A DNA stretch of 64,000 nucleotides, taken from NCBI GenBank assembly GCA_037349315.1, contig JBAIAC010000004.1, positions 25,361,001 to 25,425,000 on the forward strand, read 5' to 3'. The translations under genes were made by a program, and so were the position numbers. The notes beneath the pieces were generated by a model that saw nothing but the letters and a program-made list of their open reading frames with translations, did no database searches and was not told the origin of the DNA. Source of the DNA: Chelydra serpentina (lineage: Eukaryota > Chordata > Testudines > Chelydridae). Positions 55,792-64,000 of the stretch are shown here, one piece after another (the stretch's first letter is position 1; each line of letters opens with the position of its first letter).

Positions 55792-56033
55792 CCCTGGCCT
55801 GCCTGATTGATTAGCCCCGCCCCCTGGTGTAGAAGCTCACAGCTTCCAACTGCCAGCCACAGCACACGGTCCTGTAAACAAACAAATGAATGAACACACA
55901 GACAGACACAAGTACCCCCAAACACACACTACAGACAGCCACTTACCCCAAGGGTCCTGTATTTGCTCCTACTTTACCTGGAGCAATTCCTCTCAAACTC
56001 CCCTGTTTGCAGCCCCTGTTCGCAAAAAAAAAA

Positions 56034-56110
56034 GAAGCTTACAATCTAAGTATAAGACAAGAGGCAACAGGTGAATACAGACAGACAGATGGGGAAGCCT
56101 AAAGATACAA
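56034..56110 (-). repeat. SINE-like module (antisense), right part
   Basis: 'gaagcttacaatctaagtataagacaagaggcaacaggtgaatacagacagac' follows a 10-base A-run (56024-56033) at the CR1 5' junction and completes the module cut at 51100. Confidence 0.8.
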
Positions 56111-58955
56111 TATCAACAGCAAATTCTTGCATGAGTTTACCTCCCAAGCATCCCGACCAATCCCCCCAGGATCCTTTGGGATAAAAGGTATGAATCATTA
56201 TAGTATTTACTGCTTTCATCTTCCGTAAATATATTTCCATACTTTTAAAATGTTATCCATACACACTTCCATCCTCGTGTTCCTCCTCTGAGATCGGCTT
56301 TTAGGAAGCCTAGAATTTCTTTTTCCTGATCATTTCATGACTTTCTTATTCATCCATGTTGGTCTGATTTTATAGCTACTTTATTACAAAGGCAATCTTT
56401 ATGTACAAAATAATTTGCCTTTGAATTATCTGACTCTCCCCCACTATCTCATCCCATTTCATTGCATTCAATAAATCTGACATCCTCTCCAGATATAATG
56501 TGATTATCAAAGTTAATGTTTTGCACAGTTCCACCCTTCTTATTGGATTTTTTTCCTGCAATTATTTCATGGTCTAGTTATTCTTTTTGATCAGATGGCC
56601 TATTGCATATTCTTGCTTATTTTCTATAGTCTCTCAACTTTTAAAGCACGCTGTCAATCTGTTTCGTCCTAAGAAGATAAATCCATACAGTGTTACATGA
56701 GCATAATAGGGATAATGAGGATGTGGGTTAAACATTTTTAAGCAAAATAAAACCACTGAAGTATTTTAAAAAATAGATCTTGTTATTGCACACAAAAAGC
56801 ACAGAATCTTTTTTCTGGAATTGCAGAGAATTAACCATAAGCAAACATATGTTTCCTTCAAACTTTTCATTTAGGAAAAAATTGAGCAAACAGAAAAGAT
56901 GAAGTTAATAAACAGTTGTATGAGCACAAGTCCATAGCTGCTAGACCATGTATACCTCGATAGTGTTGAACTTTATGCCAGTATTCAACTTAGGTGAAAC
57001 TGTCACTTTTGCAGAGGGCCAGCACTAGGTCCCAAGTATCTATTTTATCTTAGGGTTTTGCATTGCCACCATCACTAGAGTACGTCAGTGCCTTCCATAT
57101 TTATTAGATTGGCAATAGCTAAATCCCTAATGGACTTCATGGAGTCTCTGGCTCCTTTCCCTTCTCTCATTACAGAAAGTTCTGCTTGGAGTGAAGCTTG
57201 TATTTTGGGGGGAAAGGTCGGGGAGCGAGGTGAATATGTAGCAATAAAGGGAGGATTATCAGTGTGATAAAAATAGGAATTAAGTGGTAGGCCTTGAGAT
57301 ACATCTTTGCCCAGAAGTGACTTTCATCTCTACTCCATATCTTTACTTACCTGGTCCTTTCAAATTCCCCATCTCTTCACAAATGCTTTTCAAGTTATGT
57401 TGACCAGCTCTAAACGTAACAGGCTAAATTATACTCTTAGATACACTCCTGTAAATCTGGAGTTAGCTCTGTTAGCTAAATCGAGTTACTCTGGATTGAC
57501 ACCAGTTTAAGAGAGAGCAGAATTTGACCCAAAACACAGCAGAAAATAAGACCACATATTAAATCACATATCTACAGACATCATAACATGAAGTAATTAC
57601 AGTCTATATAATCATATTCCAGGACTGTCACACTGTTTTTGTGTCACTCTGAAGCCTAGAATGTCTCTTGAGTCAGTGTGAAGCGATTGTAACACCTTCA
57701 AGCATGGCTGAGAGCTCTTTCTATTTGAATATCACCAGGCTGAATCATCACTGGGATTCGTGGTCTGTTATTGGCCAACTTTTCGGTTCTCAGTCATTTC
57801 ACCTCATAGAGCAATAATAATGTTCAAACAAGACCCATTATTCAGCTTCACCAGTTGGTGACACTAGAGTGCTGTACATTTCAGATATGTTTCCGGGGTG
57901 AAATCCTGGCTCTTCTTGTTGGTTTGGTGAAGAAATCTTTCAGCGGTCACATCCAGGAATATCTGGGCCCTACCATCATTAGTAGCACAATTACACTCTA
58001 AAGTATTATTTAATACCAAAAGAAAAACTTGTATATATCTTCTCCGTGTTCCAGGAACATATCTTTAAAGGTATAAATACTAAGGACCCCATTCTGCACC
58101 CTTTATATTAAGTAGCACTGATTTCCATGACAAGTCTAATTTTTATGTTCTCTTCATCATTGTGGCATGTACGCACTAGTCATTGTGCAAGAGCCGCAGG
58201 ATCCGATCATAACAGCTTAACAGTGTCTTTCAAGTCCTGTTAAACATACAAAGCTACTGTACATTTCCATCTCCTGTTACATTTTCTTCTTGTATTTCCT
58301 GTATAATGTATATTGTTTAAATATTAATGATAAACTTTGCCAGCCATTATTTTCCTCTCTCGGGCAAGTTTCTATTGTGCACATATGGTCACATACTCCC
58401 AGTGTGCACCTGCCTCGAGTTATCATTTTGACTTTGCTCAGCTCCTTTCAGTTGTATGTGCAGTAGCCACAAGCAAATGTTCTGTTGCTGGCCTCAGTTC
58501 CTGCTGTTAATGTCCACAGAAGTCTCAAAACGAATCCGTCTTTTTATGCCGGGCCTCAGGTTTATCATAATCCCACAGCCGTTCTCATCAGTTTGGATTG
58601 ATGACATGGCAACTAGTGAGAATTTGCTAATAAAAATTATAGAGATGGCAACACGCAAAGAATTGACAGAATAGACGCATTTTAATTTTTCACCATCAAA
58701 TGACCGAGCCTGCTGGGGACCGACTCCCGTGGATTTCCATGCACCTCGCAGGACCAGGCTCCATCTACAACATAAAATAAATTAGACACAGACTCTCACC
58801 CTGATAAATGACACAGATAAAATGTAGCCTATATCAAGGTCCAGATTCTTCAATGGACAAAGCCCTGCCTCTCAGCCCCTTGAGAGGATCGCTTGCAGTG
58901 GCATGCTGTGACAGTTTTCATAAGACATGCAACAACTCACTCGCGTTCCTGAGGC
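56111..58955. other. No recognised gene; AT-rich, 2.8 kb
   Basis: The longest frame is 72 codons. 'cctgtaaatctggagttagctctg…gattgacaccagtttaagagagagcagaatttgaccc' at 57448-57532 is a copy of the dispersed 'tttacac' palindromic family. The segment 57050-57150 shares 'ttagggttt…actgcc…catcac…atggacttcatggagtctctgg' with 59571-59670. Confidence 0.35.
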
Positions 58956-58960
58956 ACTCC

Positions 58961-59125
58961 AAGATGGTGTCCTCCATGCGGCGGGGCCTCACACGGTGCA
59001 TGCATGGTCACACTGTGCAGAGGATGTCATTTTGTTCTACAAAATGGTGTCCTCCATGCAGTGTGACTTTGCCCATACGGTGCGTGCAAGGTAACTCTGT
59101 GAAGAGGATGCCATTTTGCATCCTC
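58961..59125. repeat. Two-unit tandem repeat, 80-bp period
   Basis: 'atggtgtcctccatgc' starts a unit at 58963 and again 80 bases on at 59043; both go on to 'acggtgc.tgca.ggt.ac.ctgtg.agaggatg.cattttg'. The units differ at about a fifth of positions, so the duplication is old. Confidence 0.7.
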
Positions 59126-59282
59126 CAGAGGGGGCTGGACATATTCTTCCCACTGACCAAATCCAGTCAGGCGTGCAGGGCGTGCTTTGCACACATAGAC
59201 AGCACACTATTGACAGCTTGTTTTGGTCCAACAGTTTCATCTTGCCAGCTTTAGCTACTGCAATGCTCTACTTACTATCTTA

Positions 59283-59568
59283 GGCTAGGTCTACATTAAC
59301 CCCCCCTGTCGAACTAAGATACGCAACTTCAGCTACGTTAATAACGTAGCTGAAGTCGAAGTATCTTAGTTCGAACTTACCTGTGGTCCAGACGCGGCGC
59401 GCAGGCTCCCCCGTCGACTCCGCCTGCTCCGTTCGCAGAGCAGGATTACCGGCGTCGACGGGGGAGCACTTCCTGGTTCGATTTATCGCGTCTAGACAAG
59501 ACGCGATAAATCGAACCCAGAACATCGATCCCGCGCCTCCGACGCAACGGGTAAGTATAGACGTACCC
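59283..59568. mobile_element. Chompy-like MITE (TTA target), inverted relative to 15334-15627
   Basis: Flanked by TTA at 59280-59282 and 59569-59571. Ends GGCTAGGTCTACATTA and tatagacgtaccc. The same two foldbacks as the other copy, here aacttcagctacgtt/aacgtagctgaagt and gatttatcgcgtct/agacgcgataaatc, which are perfect. Confidence 0.85.
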
Positions 59569-59576
59569 TTAGGGTT

Positions 59577-60275
59577 TTATACTGCCATCCATCACCATGG
59601 CATCTTAGCCCTTCTACATAGATTCAATAGCAATCGCCAAGTTGATAGTGGACTTCATGGAGTCTCTGGTAATCTTTGCTTGAGATAGGGTTTGTTTGCT
59701 TGGTTGATGGGTATGGTTTAACATACTGACACAGTCCCCCTGCCTATGGGATATGCCACATTTGCAACCATTGACCTAGATAGATGAAGAGGTAAACGAC
59801 ATAGCCTGTGCTAGGTCATTGGTTTTTTATTTTTTTCTGAAGAATATGCCCCTATTACTAATACTGGTGCAGCTCCACCAGTGGCTCCACCAGTGGCACT
59901 AGCATGGAGAAGGCACTTTCCAGACACACTGGTACTTGCCAGCATTGTAATTGCTGTGTCATGGAGACCAGCTCTAAGCAGGTTTACACAAATATTCACA
60001 GTTCCAGCAGCCGCTTTGAGCCATATCTGCATTAGCATTCCCAGCAGTGAACTCCAACAGTGTTAGCCGTGCTGGAATATAGTCTTCAGGGGGGGAAAGC
60101 TTTGTGTTGTCAGTGTGGCTTATCTCTTCACTTCTCCTGGTTTCTAGAAGCAGGAAATGGTTATCAGTGTGGTGTGTACTGTTGGTTTGTCAATATTCCA
60201 TCACAGAATGGTGAGAAATTTATCACAGGGAGAAAAAAAAGCTCAGTGTAGTCACAGCTCTGGTGACCATGTTAT
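59577..60275. other. No recognised gene
   Basis: The first 100 bp share sequence with 57050-57150. A short local duplication gctccaccagtg occurs at 59870-59894. Nothing else assigned. Confidence 0.3.
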
Positions 60276-60277
60276 GC

Positions 60278-60761
60278 ATGAAGGATGTGGGAAAATTGGA
60301 AAGAGTCCAGCGGAGGGCAACAAAAATGGTTAGGGGGCTGGGGCACATGATTTATGAGGAGAGGCTGAGGGAACTGGGATTATTTAGTCTGCAGAAGAGA
60401 AGAGTGAGGGGGGATTTGATAGCTGCTTTCAACTACCTGAAAGGGGGTTCCAAAGAGGATGGATCTAGACTGTTCTCAGTGGTAACAGATGACAGAACAA
60501 TGGTTTCAAGTTGCAGTGGGGGAGGTTGAGGTTGGATATTAGGAAAAGCTTTTTCACTAGTAGGGTGGTGAAGCACTGGAATGGGTTACCTATGCAGGTG
60601 GTTGAATCTCCTTCCTTAGAGGTTTTTAAGGTCAGGCTTGACAAAGCCCTGGCTGGATGATTTAGTTGGTGTTGGTCCTGCTTTGAGCAGGGGGTTGGAC
60701 TAGATGACCTCCTGAGGTCCCTTCCAACCCTGATATTCTATGATATTCTATATTCTATGCA
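60278..60761 (+). pseudogene. CR1 LINE, C-terminal end and 3' tail (copy C)
   Basis: [46 protein letters not shown] (here cut by position) followed by a frame break near 60510 and the CR1 terminus 'ggactagatgacctcctgaggtcccttccaaccctgatattctatgatattctat'. Strongly 5'-truncated; close to the 51-56 kb copy in sequence. Confidence 0.88.
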
Positions 60762-60764
60762 GCT

Positions 60765-61275
60765 GTTGCCAATACCTGCATCCCTTGATCTTCCTGGCAT
60801 ACAGAAACTCTGCCAGTTTCTGCTTCCTCTCCCCTTCCTTCTGGTCTTTATATGACAGCATAACAGGACCTCAGGAGTTTAGGGCAGAGCCATGCAAGTG
60901 CCTAGTGTGCCACCTCATCACCAGGTCAGTGATTATTTCTGCATCTGGGTCCCTTCAAATGTTGGGTCTAGATCCCAAGGATCCAATGATCTTGCTTCAC
61001 CTCACCCCTCTTACCAAAGGAATAGGTGCAGCCCTGCACAATGCAGGAAATGTTTGCAATAGGGATGGCTGAAGGAATTTGGAAAAAATAAAAACTCCCC
61101 TTAAATAGTCTCAAACCTTCACTTCCTAGAATCAAACTCATATCACCCTTCCACACACACCCCCACACACTTTTTTAAGTTTCTGAAATGTTCACACACA
61201 TACATTTTATTCATTTCTTTCTTCTGTTCATGATCAAAAACACACACACCCCAACCCCTCTTCCCACAAGATCCC
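60765..61275. other. No recognised gene
   Basis: Unassigned; a short (CA)n tract at 61150-61170. Confidence 0.3.
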
Positions 61276-61279
61276 ATGA

Positions 61280-61540
61280 GAGACAATGTGATCTAGTGGT
61301 GTTGGATTGGGATTTACAACACCTGGATTCTATTCTCAGCTCTGCCACTGACCTACTGGGTCACCTTAGGTATGTCACTTTGCCTCTCTTTCGCCTCTCT
61401 CCCTGTGTCTGTTTAGACTGTAAATCCTTCATCACAGGGTCTGCCGTTCACTATATGTTTGTGCAGTGCCTAGCACAGTGGGGCACCAATCTCAGAAGAA
61501 ACCTCTAGGTGTTACAACAATATACAAAATATAAGAATGA
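61280..61540 (+). repeat. MIR-like SINE
   Basis: 'gtgatctagtggtgttggattggg', 'cctggattctattctcagctctgccactgacctactgggtcacc', 'gtgcagtgcctagcacagtggggc' in order; aligns with 28365-28630. Confidence 0.87.
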
Positions 61541-62200
61541 AAATGTAACTAGCCTTGTTATGCACCCTCTCTTCCCCTCTGCACTGAGTGGAGCTCAGCA
61601 TCAGGAATCTGGCCCACTGTCATGGACCCACACACGATAACTCTGTAAACTTATATAAGTGCCTGCTACTGTACTAAACACTTGGAAGCGGCAGATCCCA
61701 AGATATCCCCAAAGCACTTGGCATCTACAAGTGGAAACAGCCACAACCTGCTGAAAACAGCATGTTTGGTTTTGCATTCAGTGTGTAAACTGTAAGATGG
61801 TTGCAGCCATGTTTCATTACCCATTCAAATGTTTCCTCAATAGCAGTTTGTACCATCTGTTGCACTGTTTGCCTACATGTTTTGCTTGTTAAACTGCCCC
61901 CCTCCCAGGAGCAGACATGAGTGGACCAATGGAGGTGATGCCATTCAGTAAGGTGTCTCTCCTCCCCCTGCCTCTCCTCGTTCCAGTACTTCACCACACT
62001 AAACAGATGTTGCTCCAGTTCTATTGCATGCATCTTTCTTTAGGGACCCCATCCAAAGCACGCTGAAATCAATAGAAAAACTTCAGGGGGCTTTGGATCT
62101 GGCATTGAGTTCCTTTATAGACACCACACTAAGGGCCAAACCCCAACAGTCTTTACTTAGGCAAAAAGCAAATGTACTTTTGGGTAAACTGAGGCATGGA
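61541..62200. other. No recognised gene
   Basis: Minus frame 61725-62033 (102 codons) has no motif I can name. Confidence 0.3.
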
Positions 62201-62204
62201 CATT

Positions 62205-62325
62205 ATTATTTATTATTTGTATTGTCATAGTGCCTAGGAGCCCCAGTCATGGACCAGGACCCAATGTGCTGGGTGCTGTACAAACACAGGACAAAAAGAT
62301 GGTCCCTGCCCCACAGTATGTTGGG
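62205..62325 (-). repeat. SINE-like module (antisense)
   Basis: 'tatttgtattgtcatagtgcctaggagccccagtcatggaccaggaccc…gctgtacaaacacaggacaaaaagatggtccctgcccca': the best-preserved copy in the window. Confidence 0.75.
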
Positions 62326-62329
62326 CAGA

Positions 62330-62510
62330 TCTTCAGCTGGTGTAAATCATGGGAGTGCCTCCAAAATCAATAGAGCGATATTCCTCTGCACCAGCTGAGG
62401 TTCTGGCCCATCAGGTGCTTTCCTCGAGGTGACACAGTGACTCATTGGCTGAGCCACGGACAGAACCCAGCAGTCATCGTGTTCAGTCCCGCTCACTTAT
62501 CGACACGTTT
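62330..62510. repeat. Palindromic 'gtgtaaa' repeat followed by antisense MIR fragment
   Basis: 'cttcagctggtgtaaatcatggg…ctctgcaccagctgaggttctggccc' is semi-palindromic; 62425-62505 'gacacagtgactcattggctgagccacggacagaaccc' is antisense MIR-like. Confidence 0.45.
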
Positions 62511-62582
62511 GGACAATAGGTATTATTCATTAATGGTTTGTTTTTCTAGCCGCGTTTCCCAACCCTGTGCAATGGCGTAGGG

Positions 62583-63019
62583 CAGGGGTGGCCAACCTGT
62601 GGCTCCGGATCCACATGCGGCTCTTCAGAAGTGAATATGCGGCTCCTTGTATAGGCACCGACTCCGGGGCTGGAGCTACAGGCGCCAACTTTCCAATGTG
62701 CCGTGGGGGTGCTCACTGCTCAACCCCTGGCTCTGCCACAGGCCCTGCCCCCACTCCACCCCTTCCCGCACCCTCCCTAAGCCTGCCATGACCTCTCTCC
62801 TCCCCCTCCCCCCCAGAGCCTCCTGCACGCCATAAAACAGCTGATCAGGAGGTGCGGGGAGGGAGGGGGAGGCGCTGATCGGCAGGGCTGCCGGTGGGCA
62901 GGAGGCGCTGGGAGCTGCGGGGGAGCTGATAGGGGGGCTGCTGACGTATTACTGTGGCTCTTTGGCAATGTACATTGGTAAATTCTGGCTCCTTCTCCGG
63001 CTCAGGTTGGCCACCCCTA
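62583..63019. mobile_element. hAT-family MITE (437 bp)
   Basis: Ends CAGGGGTGGCCAACCTG and CAGGTTGGCCACCCCTA (last base mutated from the expected G), flanked by gcgtaggg (62575-62582) and gcctaggg (63020-63027), seven of eight. A GC-rich middle holds a purine-rich tract at 62850-62930. No transposase. Confidence 0.88.
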
Positions 63020-63027
63020 GCCTAGGG

Positions 63028-63885
63028 TCTGCACTTTTACTGTTTTGGTCCTAATCAGAAGAAAAATATTGAATTGTTCTTAAAACTCCTTGGTCCAGAT
63101 TGACCCGCCTGGAAAAACCTGCATAGGAGAAAATAAACTCTATGGGGCCAGATCCTCAGTTGATGTAAATGGGCACAACCAATGGAGCTGGTTTACACTA
63201 GCTGAAGATCTAACCCCATCTGAGGGGAACCTGTGCAGAGTTTCCGCTTGATCATTCGATCAGGGGCAGGATGGCAGGTTTCTCCCCATGTGGAAGGAGT
63301 GTAGGGTATTCAGTAGGCATAATCTGCAGATCCCTCCTGATCCACATGGCCTCTGCTATGCCTTACAGCCCCCTTTTTTAACCCTACTCACCCCTCAGTT
63401 TCTATCTCTCCCTATTAGCACCATTCCAGCATAGTGAGGCTGACAGGGCTTCCCTTGCCAGGAGCTGCCCTTTATCGCTACCATCAAAGTGGAGAGAAAG
63501 CTATAAATCACTGTGGCATTTTGGTTTTAAAACCGAAATCTGGTTATTTCCCCAACGCATTTATTAGCCCTGAGCAACTCTTGGCAAATGATTGTATTTG
63601 GAATGTTGCGTGAAATGTGTTGAACAAGTCCTGCAATTAATACTCTCAAATTATTAGCTCCGTAATCTGGGTGTATAATGGGAGGGGGGGAGAGGGGAAA
63701 TCAGTGACACGTATTGAATAAATTATGCAGCAAATACTATTCAAGCAGGTCTATTTTTAGTAGCGCTACACATCTCACTTGTGGCAATAAGCCAGCAGGA
63801 GGCAATTAGGAGGGGCACTCACCCCGGGCAGAACTCTATTCCAGGTTGCACTTTCACTCTGGAGGAGCAAGGTCACAGTGCCACC
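63028..63885. other. No recognised gene; palindromic repeat copy
   Basis: 'ggccagatcctcagttgatgtaaatggg…gagctggtttacactagctgaagatctaaccccatc' at 63147-63222 is one more copy of the dispersed 'tttacac' family. The remainder is unassigned. Confidence 0.4.
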
Positions 63886-64000
63886 CATAGGTGCTGGAAC
63901 CAGAGGTGCTGGAGTGCTGCAGCACCCCCTGCCTTGAAGTGGTTTCCATCATATACTGGATTTACAGTTTGCTTCAATGGCTCTCAACACCCCCACTATG
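63886..64000. repeat. hAT-like short repeat reaching the window edge
   Basis: 'cataggtgctggaaccagaggtgctgg…cagcaccccctgccttgaagtggtttccatcatatac…ctcaacacccccactatg'. Ends in cat/atg orientation suggest inverted termini, but the right flank is outside the window. Confidence 0.45.

Larger units (their letters stand above)
51101..56023 (-). mobile_element. Near-full-length CR1 LINE (4.9 kb)
   Basis: Sense is minus. From 5' to 3': promoter-like tandem monomers and leader (56023-55112), ORF1 (55111-54084 with a frameshift), ORF2 (54039-51190, two nonsense codons) and a short 3' UTR ending in the CR1 8-mer tail agaatcatagaatcatagaatc at 51101. It splits a SINE-like module, whose halves abut both ends, so these are true element ends. 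Most CR1 copies are severely 5'-truncated (compare 18374, 21029, 60278), so this complete one is unusual. Confidence 0.92.
55482..56023 (-). repeat. Tandem promoter-like monomers at CR1 5' end (about 2.1 copies of ~254 bp)
   Basis: Units: 55482-55737 (256 bp), 55738-55989 (252 bp) and a truncated 55990-56023. The first two are nearly identical; the main length change is one fewer AAAC in the aaacaaacaaacaaatg stretch. In the sense direction each full unit has a GC box (GGGGGCGGGG; 55559-55568 and 55815-55824), then a TATA box in CTTTATAAAG (55526-55535 and 55782-55791) about 24 bases further. Transcription would start near the unit's downstream end. The arrangement resembles the 5' monomers of rodent L1. 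Confidence 0.85.

Noticed and set aside
61725..62033. 102-codon minus-strand frame as a gene
   Set aside because: No recognisable domain or splice context; surrounded by repeats.

Overview
The window looks like intergenic or intronic DNA from a sauropsid, most likely a turtle. This is inferred from the mix of repeats: CR1 LINEs of several ages, a tRNA-derived SINE with a CR1-like tail, Chompy-like TTA-target MITEs, Penelope-like ends, MIR/L2 relics and hAT MITEs. I found no convincing host exon, tRNA or rRNA gene. Almost everything recognisable is transposon-derived, and the open frames that make sense belong to retroelements.

Layout. 1-8240: an old APE-type LINE whose 5' endonuclease half lies on + and whose 3' reverse-transcriptase half lies on -, the signature of a 5' inversion. 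It is split by a very young Ty3/Gypsy-like LTR element (746-4969, target duplication ACAGG). 9800-14435: a probable solo LTR, an 88-bp Penelope-like insertion, SINE pieces and a hAT MITE. 14436-16770: an L2 relic interrupted by a Chompy-like MITE. 18374-21898: a CR1 split by a solo LTR that is itself split by a second CR1. 24547-25835 and 31781-33043: an inverted pair of solo LTRs of one family. 34741-35194: a Penelope-like element with GIY-YIG-region coding. 38392-38602: a perfect 73-bp palindrome with the same kind of insertion footprint. 39430-40791: a Harbinger-like element with a broken Myb/SANT protein. 47860-48450: a three-level nest (MIR, palindromic MITE, Penelope-like). 51101-56023: a nearly full-length CR1 with ORF1, ORF2 and tandem 5' promoter-like monomers. 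58961-64000: a second Chompy-like MITE, a CR1 tail, MIR pieces and hAT MITEs.

The most informative elements are four. The Gypsy element carries integrase upstream of reverse transcriptase in one reading frame and has LTRs differing by three substitutions. The CR1 at 51-56 kb needs only two nonsense codons and one short frameshift to explain its broken frames, and its 5' end is a 2.1-copy array of roughly 254-bp units, each with a GC box and a TATA box. The Penelope-like insertions are flanked by 11-16 bp target duplications, and two of them are small foldbacks. The old twin-primed LINE preserves both halves with the break at the same codon region.

Family names rest on motif recognition without database searches. 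Boundaries given with target duplications are exact to a few bases; others are approximate.
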